A DNA stretch of 64,000 nt. Source: Chirona hameri (Eukaryota > Arthropoda > Thecostraca > Balanomorpha > Balanidae). Positions within the stretch are counted from its first letter, which is position 1. Each line of letters starts with the position of its first letter. The notes below the pieces were generated by a model. It worked only from the letters and a program-made list of their open reading frames with translations, had not been told where the DNA came from and searched no databases. Shown here piece after piece: positions 51,801-63,810 of this stretch. The stretch spans positions 55,001 through 119,000 of the forward strand of contig JAXIVJ010000519.1 in the NCBI GenBank assembly GCA_036785665.1, read 5' to 3'. The position numbers and the translations under genes were made by a program.

Positions 51801-54250
51801 TAGGCTCAACTATTGGCTATCAAAAACTGAAACCGTTTTTTTATAAATAAAAAAAAGTTATAGGTATTGCCATCTACCATTAAGTTGTTCTCACTTTTTA
51901 AAAATTTATGCTTAAAGTTAAGTCTTTTTAAAATAATTTGATTTTTTATTTGATAGTCCTTTATCACATTCATCTAATACTTGTAACCGTTTGGCTCTAT
52001 ACATTTTATTTTTTAAGTGAAAAGCATTCAAACTTAATTTGTAATTGTACTTACAGTTAAGCAATTAAAAAAATAAGTACATCATATAACGTAGGCCCAA
52101 CTATTGGCTATCCAAAACCGAAATCGGTTTGGTTCTATATATTTTGGTTTTTAAGTTATAGGCATTCCCGTCTACCATAACATTGTTCCGAGGACTTGGA
52201 GCTATTTTTGTGGAAGTAAAAAAAACAAAATCCTTGTTTATTATTACAAAATTACCTTCGGTTACCCCTAGCAATATAGAAAACCAAGATACTTTTTCCA
52301 AATCAAATTTTCAAATTTTCAAAAAAGGTATCTCTTTTTACGAAAAACAGATATCTTTCAAAAAGCGAGCATTAAGAAAATACATATTCACATCCGTTAT
52401 GTCATGACAAACAAGATTCTGTTTACCATTTCTTTAAATACTTAATATTTCTCAAGTTATTGTAAAAAAAGGATTAAATTGACATTAAAAAAATCTTGAG
52501 TCATTTTTCTCGAAAAAGAAAGATTAAAGGGTCTCCTTACTTGTAAAATGATGCCCCATTCATGCCGGTTCCAAATATAGTTTTGTTTTTAAGATTCTTC
52601 AAATATTGAACAAAATATGAGTATAAACGTTGAAGAAAATGATGAAATTGACCGCAAAATTTCTCAAAACGCGAAACTCATTAACTCAAAAAGTAAGGCC
52701 GGAAGAGGCAAATAAAAACATAGATTCTTGTTCCGCTCGCCTAGTTCTACAACATCCATCTGTCGGAACCCAAAACAAATTTTTCGAGGAAAAAAAGTTA
52801 TGGATGTATATTTTTGGTGATGGATAACTCAAAAATAAAACAACATATTTTGAATCCGAAAAAAAAAAATCAGCATGCTCATAGTGCTTTACATTTTAAT
52901 CATATTTTTAATTTGGAAAAAGTGCATTTTTGGGTGAATATTCAGATTATTCGTCAATTTGATAATTAAGTACCCCATATCTTCAAAACCTCTGAACTGA
53001 TTTTTGATTTGTTGTTTTGATAATATTTGGCGTAAGACGGTCTTTCTTATCCTTGAACACATTTTTCTAAAAAAAAATGCATATTCAAGAACCTAAAATT
53101 TAAAAACATCATTTTTTTACAATTTTTCACATTTTTAACTTCAAAAATATGGTTTTGATTAAAATTCAGAATTGCCAAAAGATGGGGTTCGTTACGCCAC
53201 ATCTGTTTTTGCTGTTTGATTATAAAAGATTTCCAAAACAAAAAAGTTACGTTCCAAAAACCTGTGCAAAAACATGTTTTTCTAAGTAGCCCAACAGCTA
53301 AAAAAAAAATGTGAAGGATGTCCGCACCTTATATACAAAGCTCCATTCATGCTTAACACAAATATATGCTTTGTTTAAATATTCGATCAATAATAAGCAA
53401 ATTGCGAGCAGAACAAGGACACTAAAATAAAAAAAGAAGAAAAAAAAGTAAAATGTGTGTAACTTTTTTAAAAACTAGGTTTGATTAAAAACGTCAACGG
53501 ATTTGTGTTCAACTCGACGAGAGCGATCGAAAACTGTTCTCCGAACGTCAAAAATATTGTTAGATTGGGAGTTATCGAAGAATCCATTTTCGGGGGTAGA
53601 TTTGGTCCATTTGGTTAACTCGAGGGGTGTCAAATTTGGTCCCTTAGCTTAATTTTCAAACGGAAACTTTAATAACTTCTTAAGTTTTTAATGGATTTCA
53701 AAACTATTAAGTGCACTGGGCTTACAGTCAAATTCCCTTCCTTTAAGAAAAAAAAACAGAAAAGATATCGTTATAAATAAAGAGTTTAGACTTTTGTTCA
53801 AGTAGGAAAACACAGTTGGGGTAGGATCATAGTGTCTTATAGGACACTTACGAATACGTCAACTATTTCTTAAACCATACTTCTGATCTTTTAACAAAAG
53901 TAAGGTCTCTTAACTTGGATTCAACCTAGCCCGCAACATACCCTGTAGCTTTTTCAGGGATCAAACCTAGCTATTTTCTAGGTTAGACTGCAATATGTAC
54001 CCGAAAGTTCCTAACGACTAACATGCCCCGACATTTTGGGTCAAAAAGCTTAAATTGAAATAATTTTGTTATTTTCCCAATTAGGAATACACCAAAAAAT
54101 GTTCAGGCAAGGCGTCCCTGGTTGGGTAAAATATCGTACAATTAATATTTAAGGAATTACAGCCTTCCAAACAGGGGACCAAATTTGACATAAAACGTGT
54201 CAAATTTGGTCCCGAAAGGGGTAGATTTGGTCCATTTGGTTTAGTACCAG
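48866..54250. repeat. Large AT-rich repeat region with inverted ACCAAATGGACCAAATCT ends
   Basis: Near the left end (48925-48945) ACCAAATGGACCAAATCT is followed by CCCCC. Its reverse complement, with GGGG, occurs at about 53597-53620 and 54217-54240, and both orientations occur around 50265-50305. The interior is over 70 percent A+T by eye, with no long frame. A direct duplication of about 620 bp (about 50790-51420 and 51955-52580) plus a partial copy (about 51660-51910) is present. A family beta element (48970-50116) is inserted near the left end. Confidence 0.6.
48970..50116 (-). mobile_element. Family beta element with a GTAT target duplication
   Basis: 1147 bp with inverted ends CCCGCGCGGCGCTGGGG and CCCCAGCGCCGCGCGGG. 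It is flanked by GTAT at 48966-48969 and 50117-50120 in place of TTAA. It is inverted relative to the copy at 8590. The right end carries a second CAGCGCCGCGCG motif 40 bp inside. Confidence 0.8.
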
Positions 54251-54757
54251 AAAATGTCATCCGTGGCGGTGGATCGCTATTTTAAGCCCCACTGGCCACG
54301 ACATTCAGAATAACCTGATGAAAATGGTATCGACCTATGTAAGTCCTATAACATTTAAAAGAATAGGTTACCCTGACAGTTTTCTTGAAAGTTGGCATAT
54401 TTTCAACTACAAAAAACGAATGTGACACTGGTTTGGACTTAGATGTTCACCCATGAAGAATGAGCAAGTTTCTCATTTGTATGACGTATAATGTCATACG
54501 CTATATGACGCCATATTGATATACCACGCGCCGGCACCGAAAGCACAGCTACTGACAAATTGGTCGGCGGCGCCGCGCAGGCGGTCGGGCGCCGCCGGGT
54601 ATAAGTGATAATGAGCCGGTATCATTGAGCGTATCAAAGTCCCGGATATGACGTCATACCAATGCCCAAACGTTTTGGATGCTCGAAATCGCTTAATTCC
54701 GATCTTATTATCGATCATGTATCGAGATTTATGAGCGTAGCGAAAACATTCTATCAC

Positions 54758-55079
54758 CATAGACGTACACAAGGGGGGGGGGGGGGGGGCAAACGGGGCA
54801 ATTGTCCCCCCCTGAAGAACACTCGTCTGTACGTGCCCCCTTTGGTCGACAAAATTAATGTTTTTTTTTTCTGTCTGTACGTGCGTCTGTCTGTCTGTAC
54901 GTGCCCCCTTTGGTCGAAAAAATGAATGATTTTTTGATTTTTTTAAGAGACAAATGGTGAAAATATGCCATTTTAAAAATATGGTGGGCTTAATCCGGTG
55001 AGTCTTTTTGGTGGGGGTACTTTATGCCCCCCTGAGCAAAAATTGCCCCCTCCTGGAGTAAATCCTGGGTACGCCACTG
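54758..55079. mobile_element. hAT-like MITE, CAGTGGCGTACCCA family copy 2
   Basis: 322 bp. The left end is CATAGACGTACACA and the right end TGGGTACGCCACTG. A perfect 8-bp duplication TCTATCAC flanks it (54750-54757 and 55080-55087). It contains an internal duplication around GTACGTGCCCCCTTTGGTCG (about 54831 and 54897). Confidence 0.88.
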
Positions 55080-55092
55080 TCTATCACTACAC

Positions 55093-55169
55093 TCAATGTA
55101 TTGCGCCGCCGTTTTTCCGCTATCCACGAAAGACCTGAGAGGGGGTATCTAACCCCGACACGGCGCGGG
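55093..55169 (+). mobile_element. Terminal fragment of a family alpha element
   Basis: The last 77 bp (GCCGCCGTTTTTCCGCTATC to CACGGCGCGGG before TTAA 55170-55173) match the right end of the copy at 11032-12188. The rest is missing. Confidence 0.7.
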
Positions 55170-55173
55170 TTAA

Positions 55174-55765
55174 GGCGGAAGAACGTCCTGTATAATGTCT
55201 ATGAGCAGCCAATAAAACAATCACATCGGGTTGGAATTAATTTGCTATGCTGAGCTTGTTCTCGCACTGGTGCCCCATGAGCGGCGCAGTAATGCCGTTA
55301 CTTGTCAAATTATGTCAAATAATATAATTACTGACATACAAAATTATGACAAGTAATGCCATTATATACTTATGGTGGAATATGTAATTATGTTATGTCT
55401 ATGGACCTCACAATTATTAGTGCCACTTCCAACCACTTGGCTTAATGCCGGCAACATCCCAATCGACATGAACACAAGTCTCGAGGCTGATCTTTTGTGG
55501 ACACTGTATTTTCCAACTTTAGTATCTACACTACGAGAAAGCATATTGGTCCTAGCTAAATATAATCGTGATCATCAGTGCAAACAGTGCGGCATGTTCC
55601 TACTACAGCTGGTGGGGCAGCGGTTAGAAAGCGAGCGATGGCCACCGGCTTTGAAGCACCTCATCCCATGGCCCTCCGGTCAGTTTCGACACAGCGGCAA
55701 GAAATACAATCAGAAATAAAAACTGTGGTGGTTGAAGGGCATGGATGCTTGATGTATATAGCGCT
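55174..55765. other. Unassigned sequence with a 115-codon frame
   Basis: A plus-strand frame at 55372-55719 has a CKQC motif but no recognisable domain. A small inverted repeat (TTACTTGTCA / TGACAAGTAA) lies at about 55297-55356. Confidence 0.35.
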
Positions 55766-56160
55766 TTAACACCCGCACTGGAGAAGGGTATGCCACTAAC
55801 GCGCACTGGAGGGGGGACATTTTTTGTGCCCCCCTCCCCCCTCTGAGATCTCCGAAATCATGAGAGCTAGAGCAATAAAACTTATAGGCTAGGTAGCTGC
55901 TATGATGATCTACATTTGCTGAAATTTGGGTGACCCTAGGTCAATATATTTAAGGTAAAATGAGGTCACGGGGTAAAACTAAGCATTTTGTACCAATGTT
56001 TACCAATGATCTAACTTGACCTTTCCGTGACGTCATAGGTCACTATAATGGGGTAAATGAGATGTTTCTGATATCAGGTTACCCAGAGATGCCGAATGGC
56101 GTTTGAATTATCCCGATCCGACTGCTGGTGCCTGAGATATCGCTTCGCCGACCGTGATTC
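55766..56160. mobile_element. Probable truncated TTAA element
   Basis: TTAA is followed by CACCCGCACTGGAG, and the motif GCGCACTGGAGGGGGG repeats at 55801. AGGTCA and TGACCT motifs and the text CTGAGATCTCCGAAATCATG resemble element ends of the alpha type. No matching right terminus was found. Confidence 0.5.
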
Positions 56161-56309
56161 TCGCCGCCATCTTCCATATATATATAACTAAAAAAATGAT
56201 CGACCGATATTCATTATTGTGTGGTGTCAAACGATCCGCTATTGTTGAAGTGGAAGTTGAAGTAGTGGGCTGGTTTAGACCAAGGTCTATTCAGTGCCCA
56301 CATCTTAGT

Positions 56310-56660
56310 TGGCGGAATACTAGTAGGAAGTGGAGGAGGATAGCGTCTTTGCGGCCCAATAGCGGTCAAGCCTGTTTTTAAACTCGTTTGTGGTTTCTGC
56401 AGACACTACTTCCTCCGGTAACCTGTTACATGGTGTTACGACTCTATTCGAAAAGAAGTTTGCTCTTGCATGATGAATTACCCCATTTTTCTTGAGTTTC
56501 AGATAGTGGCCTCTGGTCCTTTCGTCTTGGGCTTTCTCAAAAGAGAGAGTAGGGTCTGACCTGACTTTTCCTGTAAGTATTTTGTATGTTTCAATCAGGT
56601 CTCCTCTCTTCACCGTCTCTTCCATGCTACATAGCTTCAGACGTTTCAGGCGCTTATAAT
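56310..56660 (-). pseudogene. 5'-truncated non-LTR retrotransposon, C-terminal ORF2 tail
   Basis: The minus-strand frame (56320-56625) encodes the C-terminal region of a CR1-type reverse transcriptase protein: RGDLIETYKILTGK, RGHYLKLKK, FFSNRVV, NRLPEEVVSA and FKNRLDRYW. Similarity begins near 56660, without the RT domain, as expected for an aborted target-primed insertion. It belongs to a different family from the element at 12.6-16.8 kb (FKNRLDRYW here, FKAGLDKYF there). Confidence 0.85.
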
Positions 56661-57250
56661 TTCGGCCTTAATTTATTACTTTACATACTTATTATGAGGT
56701 TACCGGTTATTTTAATTCTCATTCTCAATGGCGGTATTCTACTGCAAAAGCCTTAAAATGTTGTATTGGTAAAACACTGAAGTATTAAAAAAACATAATA
56801 AAATATTTTTAGAAATATTTCCTTTTTTTATCTTAAGGTAAATAGTAAAGCTTCAATATGAAACAAAACAAAAATGCAATTTTTGACGGGGAATGGGTAT
56901 AGGCACAGAAAATAAACAAATGTGACGTCATCAAAAAATCCAAAGTCAAAATTGTACAAATCGGAAATTATCCAAATGTTGCCCAGTTCATTGCAGTCAC
57001 GACAATATGCCTATATGATGAATTATGTTCAGTGGTTTTGGAGCTACATGCCTCCAAAGATTATCGTGCATCGTGACCTCTCAAAAATGCCCGAGGCTAT
57101 ATCTCTAGAACTGTTGACCTTAGGGGTCTGTCGATGCCAAAATCGACTTCAGGGCACAAGATAACCCTATAGCCACAATTTCATCAAAATAAAAAAGTGG
57201 CGGTGGCCCTTGGTCGATCTGTCGTGGAATGCCCCATGGGTGGTAGCGTG
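56661..57250. other. Unassigned sequence
   Basis: AT-rich at first, then a plus-strand frame (56922-57164) without domain. No gene is supported. Confidence 0.4.
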
Positions 57251-57541
57251 ACCAGGGGCGTAGCCAAGGGGCCGTTCGCCAACCTTCTCTGTTCGCGAAC
57301 GGCCCGAGGGCCCCTCAGACCTTGCAAAGGCCTTCTCAGACTAACCGAGGGCTTTCTCAGACCAGACTAGGTCAGTATCAGGCCTGGGAAGGCCCTTTCA
57401 GACTGGCTGTGCCCTCTCAAGACTGGAAAGGGCCCTCTCAAACCGATATAGGGCCCTCGGGGGCCTAGTAGGGACCTCCTCAGACGGCTTAGGGCCCTCT
57501 GAGGCCTGGTAAGGGCCCTCTCAAACCAGCGAAGAGCCCTT
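57251..57541. repeat. Degenerate tandem repeat, GGGCCCTCTCAAACC type
   Basis: Starts CAGGGGCGTAGCCAAGG, a hAT-like end. It then carries about nine imperfect units of about 30 bp containing AGGGCCCTCTCA-like text. No matching right end was found. Confidence 0.65.
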
Positions 57542-57545
57542 TTAA

Positions 57546-57785
57546 CCCGCGCGGCGCTGGCGTCTCCAGCCGATTGCGCGGCGCTGGGGGGGGGGGGGGG
57601 GGATTTTACCCCCTCGTATCTTCCGAACCAATGACCGCAGCGAGACTCACAAGTCGGAGATCGAAAGCTCTCAGTGAGAAGAATCTAACCCATACCCGAA
57701 ATTCTTAAAATAAGGTCACATGTCAGGTCAGGTCAGGTAAAATGTAAAAATTGAGGTATTTGGGGTTTTGGGCCATACTTTCCAA
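57546..57785 (+). mobile_element. Family beta element, left-end fragment
   Basis: After TTAA (57542-57545) it starts CCCGCGCGGCGCTGG, matches 8590-8815 and stops abruptly in the text CATACTTTCC. Confidence 0.75.
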
Positions 57786-59330
57786 TTGGCGCATGTAAAT
57801 ACGAGCGGTTTTAGTTAGTATTTTAAACTAGAGATTGAGCGAGTCAATTATTCGGTTTTGTGCTGGTTTTGGTGATATTAGGCGGAGATTCAAATGAATC
57901 ATTGGTTGAACATGTAAATTGATTGGGGCGTACCAAAAACGATTATTTACTGCGCTACCGTTTGTTTAGTTGCTGAGTTAAAATAAACATTGTAAATTTG
58001 TGTAACATTTTACGTGGGAAAGGAGACATGATGGAGTCGAGAGGGTCGTTGCAGGAAGGAAATGTACACTGCGATGCGGTCCCCGACAGCATGAGGCAAG
58101 ACAGGAATTAAGCCAGTATAGCCGCAGATAAGTAGGATATGTTTCGATTGTTGTTTGCATGGTTCGATTAATTCGTTCTCGTCTTGCTCGCAATACTTAG
58201 CCAGAAGCCCGAGTTTAATGATTAAGTACGTTTCCGCTTCAGTAAATTTAACGTTATGTATCAGAGTTGTGGACGATTTCAAATCACGGAATGGTAACTT
58301 TCGCTGAACGGTTAAAACGCCAGGTAACCCAACTCCCAGACAAAGTATTAGTGAGGTTGGGTAGAGACTCGTCATTCTAGCTTGGCAGGTAAGGATAACA
58401 AATGTCAGGACCATATCACTGAGACGGCATCGATTGGTTATAAAGTATTGGTTCATTCTGTCGCTTAGAGGTGTGCTCTATGTTGAGCGGGACAACACAA
58501 ATCGGAGACTGGTAAGTTACCGCCAGGGGATTGTCTGTCTAAGATTACATATGTATAATCGGCGATGCGCTATTAGCTATTGGTCCAGCATCGCTTCCTA
58601 CCGACGATTGTTTAAGGACGGTGTATGAGAAATGCGATTCCTTAGCCGTCAATGCGACCTCGTTTCTGTCGCTGATAAACTCGTGCCGCTGATCCGGAGT
58701 GGTTAACGTTAAATCCCTGTCTATATTCCCTTCTTTGGAATTATCGATCAAACCATAACTAGTTCAGCCCGTAAAAGGTTCTAAGGGCGCAGCTACCTGC
58801 AACAGACGTATACTTGCGAGTCAGTGGATGATAAGTATAACAGTAAAATTAACTTTCTTAATATTGTGAGTCTCCTAACCGTCTGTTAAAAATACACCTT
58901 CAGCCAGCAGCTCGCGATTTACGACATTACAGCCGACGCCTTCCCTTTGTTAACGTCATAGTACAACTGTAATGTAAGATGTCCTGTATATTGGCAGTCT
59001 AAGTGGTAACTTAAGCCTTATTATTAGCCAACTATAAACAGCGTTAAATTATTTGAATATATTCTGACGATGGTGCACTGCCGATTATATTGAAGTTTAA
59101 AAGTGATATTTAGGAGATTACTAGCTGATGCTTATTGAAATGGGTCATTTGTGATATATGCACGTTATCTCTGGTTGCGATTCTTTTTGGACAACGTTTC
59201 CCATGTAGGAAATTACCTAAGGGTCATATAATTTACGTCCCCGATAGAGAACTGGTAAAGCGGTTAGTACTCAGTCATAGTTGGAGAAACGTCGCTGATA
59301 TTGATTTCGTAATAGGATAGCTAGAAGGAC
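57786..59330. other. Unassigned sequence, possibly low-copy
   Basis: The least repetitive part of the window. A minus-strand ATG frame (58010-58456, 148 codons) has a hydrophobic N-terminal half (SLILCLGVGLPGVLTV) but no recognised family. It could be an exon or chance. Confidence 0.35.
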
Positions 59331-59332
59331 AT

Positions 59333-59617
59333 GGACAGGACAGGGAGGTGTCATTCCTGCAACAATGGGTCAGGACAGGCCAGGGAAGTGTGATCCCTGC
59401 AACAATGGGTCAGGACAGTTCTGGGAGGTTTGATCCCTGCAACAATGGGTCAGGACAGTGCAGGGAGGTGTGATCCCTGCAACGGTGGGACAGGACAGGG
59501 AGGTGTGATCCCTGCAACAGTGGGACAGGACAGGACAGGGAGGTCTGATCCCTGCAACAGTGGGACAGGACAGGACAGGGAGGTGTGATCCCTGCAACAG
59601 TGGGTCAGGACAGGACA
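59333..59617. repeat. Tandem repeat, 35-40 bp, about seven units
   Basis: The shared core is GTGATCCCTGCAACAATGGG, followed by CAGGACAG. Unit length varies through extra AGGACAG pieces. Confidence 0.9.
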
Positions 59618-60017
59618 GATATTAAATAGTATCGGAGCTTGGAGGAGAGGCATGACGGCTTGTGTGCCCGATCCTTGTATCGAAAATCTATCAGCGTGGC
59701 GAAACATGTGAATGAAAGTGCTCGTGGAAAATTATGCCGAGACCGAGTGATATCGGCTGGCCGCATATCACAGGGAGGTTACAATTAGTAAGTCCGAGAC
59801 TGCGGGTGCCAAATGCCAGAGGATGATAGGTTGGCGCAGAAAAGGAGGGCGAGGGAGGAAGGATAAGAGGGAGGAGGAGGCCGGACGTGCCTCAGAAGTC
59901 ACTCTAGGTTAAACGGGAAGATCTCCTCTAGAGATTCCCGGGCGCCCGCAGTCAGTATATAGGCAAGGACATCCGCGTAGCTCGCCGTCGATGCCGGTCG
60001 ATGTTAACTTAGAAAGT

Positions 60018-60150
60018 TGGTCCGGCGGAGCCAGGTCGTGGCCCGGATGGAGGTCAGAGGTCCGGCGGAGCCCAAGGTAGGCCCGGATAGAGGACCCAGG
60101 TCCGGCGGAGCCCAGGTCGGAGGCCCGGACAGTAGGTATAGGAGCCTCTC
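60018..60150. repeat. Three imperfect units containing GTCCGGCGGAGCC
   Basis: AGGTCCGGCGGAGCCCA-type starts lie about 45 bp apart (about 60018, 60058 and 60099), each followed by GGCCCGGA. The neighbouring stretches 59620-60010 and 60151-61030 hold no supported gene. Confidence 0.8.
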
Positions 60151-61035
60151 CCGGACAGAGAGGATAAGACGAGCAGTAAAGCGTAGTCGGTGTTTCATAT
60201 AAGTCCTATGGATAAACTAGCTCCCTTCTAAAGTAGGAACCGGACGGATTACGTTGAATACATATATTCTGGGCGGCCCACGCAGCAATGCTGTCGTTCA
60301 GCGGAGCGCTAGTAGGATTTCGTATTGACGAGGACATTTATCCTACCTGGGAGTCACTCATCCAGCTGGCATCCGGCACTACTGGGAGGGAAATTTTTGG
60401 GACGGACAAAAAATTATGGGGCGAATGAAAGCGGAATGTCTGTAGCTGGGAAAGTGGCAGTGCGGATGATGACGGAAAAATCTTAGGTTAAGGCCCAGTA
60501 GGAGTAGTCCGAACTTTGCCTGGACAGCCGTACGGATCATCACTCGAAGGAAAGCAAAACTTAGCGACGCTGGGCGTAAGACAAAGTGGGCGATTTTGGC
60601 TTTGGAGGTGAGCAGGGGTTCGAGGGGATGGGTAACTGGACGGATGACCTAACTTACGATCCGACTTACGATTGTAAAGAGATACCTAATCACGAAAGTT
60701 GGCAATGGTCACCAGGGCGTCACAACCGACGATAATCCTACCCCTTTTCCCGTTGTACCGTCCTCACCCTCATGGGCGAGACACTGCCCCTCCCGTCCTC
60801 GAGCAGTGAAATGGCATGTCGGTGAACCAGCCTATACGATGGACCAGGATGATCAGTCTCTCAAAATTTAAAAGCATCTACCACCATCAGATGTTTTGTA
60901 CGCGGAAGGGGATCTTGCTACGCTACGCTATACCTACATCAAGACATCTGTCTCTACATCTACGCTATGCTACACCTACATCTCTACATCAGTTTCTACA
61001 TCTCCCATCACTTCTAGCAGACCTACGAGCCGGAC

Positions 61036-61150
61036 AGGTCACTGCAGGTCACTGCAAGTCACTGCAGGTCGCTGCAGGTCATGACAGGTCACTGCAGGTC
61101 ACTGCAGAACACTGCAGGTCACTGCAGGTCACGGCAGGTCACCGAAGGTC
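61036..61150. repeat. 10-bp tandem repeat AGGTCACTGC, about 11.5 units
   Basis: Units stay in exact 10-bp phase from 61036. Most contain AGGTCA; variants include AAGTCACTGC, AGGTCGCTGC and AGAACACTGC. Confidence 0.92.
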
Positions 61151-61465
61151 GAGCTGACGAAGAGGGCAAGAGGGATCAGCAGTTCCCAGTACAGCCAGAG
61201 GGAGCAGCAGCTTCCCATGACAGCTGGTGGAGCGGATGCACTCTTCGTCTCCCATTTCTCTTCTTTCTCTTTAAACCCCCGCTCTCCTTCTACCTTCTTC
61301 TCCATTCCCCTCTCCCTACAATGTATCCCCCCACTGCTATCCCACTCTACAACGTACCCCTCCCTCCACACGCCAGAGTGGAGCGGAACCCGGCCCAGCT
61401 CCTTGTTCCCTATCATACCCTCCCACTCTCTCTACCCCTATGACCCCTCTGTCATTCCTCAACGC
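61151..61465. other. Unassigned pyrimidine-rich sequence
   Basis: CT-rich stretch with overlapping short frames on both strands; no domain is recognised. Confidence 0.4.
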
Positions 61466-63796
61466 TACAGTTGCAGGTCAATTGGGGCACGCTGATCGCG
61501 AAAATAACATTTATTTTGACATTCAAGGTAATCTTCAAGGTCATTTTTAAGGTCAAAGGACGGGGCGCCTTAAAACGCCCTTAAGGGTTGCTCCAATTGC
61601 AAAAATAATGATCTCAGTCAATTCCCCGGGTCCATATCTAACCTCCGCATTGGCAACCTTACGCGTGCCTTATATTCTTGAGACCATAAAAGGTTCTCAA
61701 AGGACGAGGCGCCTCAAAATGCCCCTAAGGGTTGCTCCAATTGCAAAAAAAAATAATGGTCTCAGTCGACTTCCCGGGTCCATATCTAACCTTCGAATTG
61801 GCAACCTCACGCGTGCCTCATACCCTTGAGACCATACAAGGTTCTCAAAGGACGGGGCGCCTCAAAACGGCCTTAAGGGTTGCTCTAATCGCCAAAATAA
61901 TGATCTCAGTCGATTCATCGGGTCTATATCTAACCTCCGATGTGGCAACCTCACGCGTGCTTTATATCCTTGATACCATAAAAGGTTATCAAAGGACGGG
62001 GCTTCTCAAAACGCCCTTAAGAGTTGCTTCAATCGCAATAATAATGGTTTCAGTCGATTCCTCAGGTCCATATCTAACCTCCACATTGGCAACCTTACGC
62101 GTGCCTTATATACTTGAGACCATAAAAGGTTTTCAAAGGACGGGTGCCTCAAAACGACGTTAAGGGTTGATCCAATGGCAAAAAAATTGATCTCAGTAGA
62201 CTCCCGGGTCCATATCCAACCTACGCATTGCCAACCTCACGCGTGCCTCATATCCTTGAGACCATAAAAGGTTATCAAAGGACGTCGAGTAGCGATTCGC
62301 TTCAAAATGTAGTTACAGGTCAATTCGGGCACGCTGATCACGAAAATAACATTAATTTTGACATTCAAGGTTATCTTCAAGGTCGTTTTCAAGGTCAAGG
62401 GACGGGGCGCCTCAAAACGCCCTTAAAGGTTGCTCCAATCGCAGAAATAATGGTCTCAGTCTTCGGGTCCATATCTAACCTACGCATCGGCAACCTTACG
62501 CGTACCTTATATAATTGAGACCATAAAAGGTTCTCAAGGGACGGGGCGCCTCAAAATGCCCTTAAGGGTTGCTCCAATCGCAAAAATAATGGTCTCAGTC
62601 GATTTCACGGGTCCATATATAACATCCGCATTGGCAAACTCACGCGTACCTTATATACTTGAGACCATAAAAGGTTTTCAAAGGACGGGCGCCTCAAAAC
62701 GCCCTTAACGGTTGCTCCAATTGCAAAAACGCGCCGCATTGAGTCTCAGTCGAATCTGTCTCAGTCTCAGTCGAATCATCAGGTCCATATATAACCTCCG
62801 CATTAAAAAACATACGCGTGCCTCCTATCCTTGAGACCATAAAAGGTTCTCAAAGGACGGGACGCCTCAAAACGCCCTTAAGGGTTGCTCCAATTGCAAA
62901 AATAATGATCTCAGTCCATTCCCCAGGTCCATATCTAACCTCCGCATCGGCAACCTTACGCGTGCCTCATATCCTTGCGACCATACAAGGTTATCAAAAG
63001 ACGGGGCGCCTCAAAACGCCCTTAACGGTTGCTCCAATTTAAAAACAATGGTCTCAGTCGATTTCTCAGGTCCATATATAACTTCCGCATTGGAAACCTC
63101 ACGCGTGCCTCATATCCTTGAGACCATAACAGGTTCTCAAAGGACGGGGCGCCTCAAAACGCCCTTAAAGGTTTCTCCAATGGCACACAAAATGAGCTCA
63201 GTAGATTTCTCGGGTCCATATCTAACCTCCGCTTTGGCAAACTCACGCGTACCTTATATACTTGAGATCATAACAGGTTCTCAAAGGACGGGGCGCCTCA
63301 AAACGCCCTTAACGGTTGCTCCAATTGCAAAAACAATGGTGGCAGTCGATTCATCAGGTCCATATATAACCTTCGCATTGGATACCTCACGCGTGCCTCA
63401 TATCCTTGAGACCATAAAAGGTTCTCAAAGGACGGGGCGCCTCAAAACGCCCTTAAATGTTGCTCCAATGGCACAAATAATTATATCAGTAGATTATCCG
63501 GGTCCATATCTAACCTACGCATTGCCAACCTCACGCTGCCTCACATCCTTGAGACCATAAAAGGTTAACAAAGGACGGAGCGCTTCAAAACGCCCCTATG
63601 GGTTGCTCTAATAGCAAAATAATGGTATCAGTCCATTCCTCAGGTCCATATCTAACCTCCGCATTGGCAAACTCACGCGTACCTTATATACTTGAGACCA
63701 TAAAAGGTTATCAAAGGACGGGGTGCCCCACAACGCCCTTAAAGGTTGCTCCAATGGCACAAATAATGATCTCAGTAGATTCGCCGGGTCCATATC
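61466..63796 (+). repeat. Satellite, about 145-bp unit, plus orientation
   Basis: About 16 units share GGTCCATATCTAACCTCCGC, CTTGAGACCATAAAAGG and GGACGGGGCGCCTCAAAACG. A longer variant unit beginning CAGGTCAATT(G/C)GGGCACGCTG occurs at about 61473 and 62317, hinting at a higher-order period of about 840 bp. Several units stay open in one frame, but phase changes between units. Confidence 0.93.
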
Positions 63797-63810
63797 TAAC
63801 CTACGCCTAC

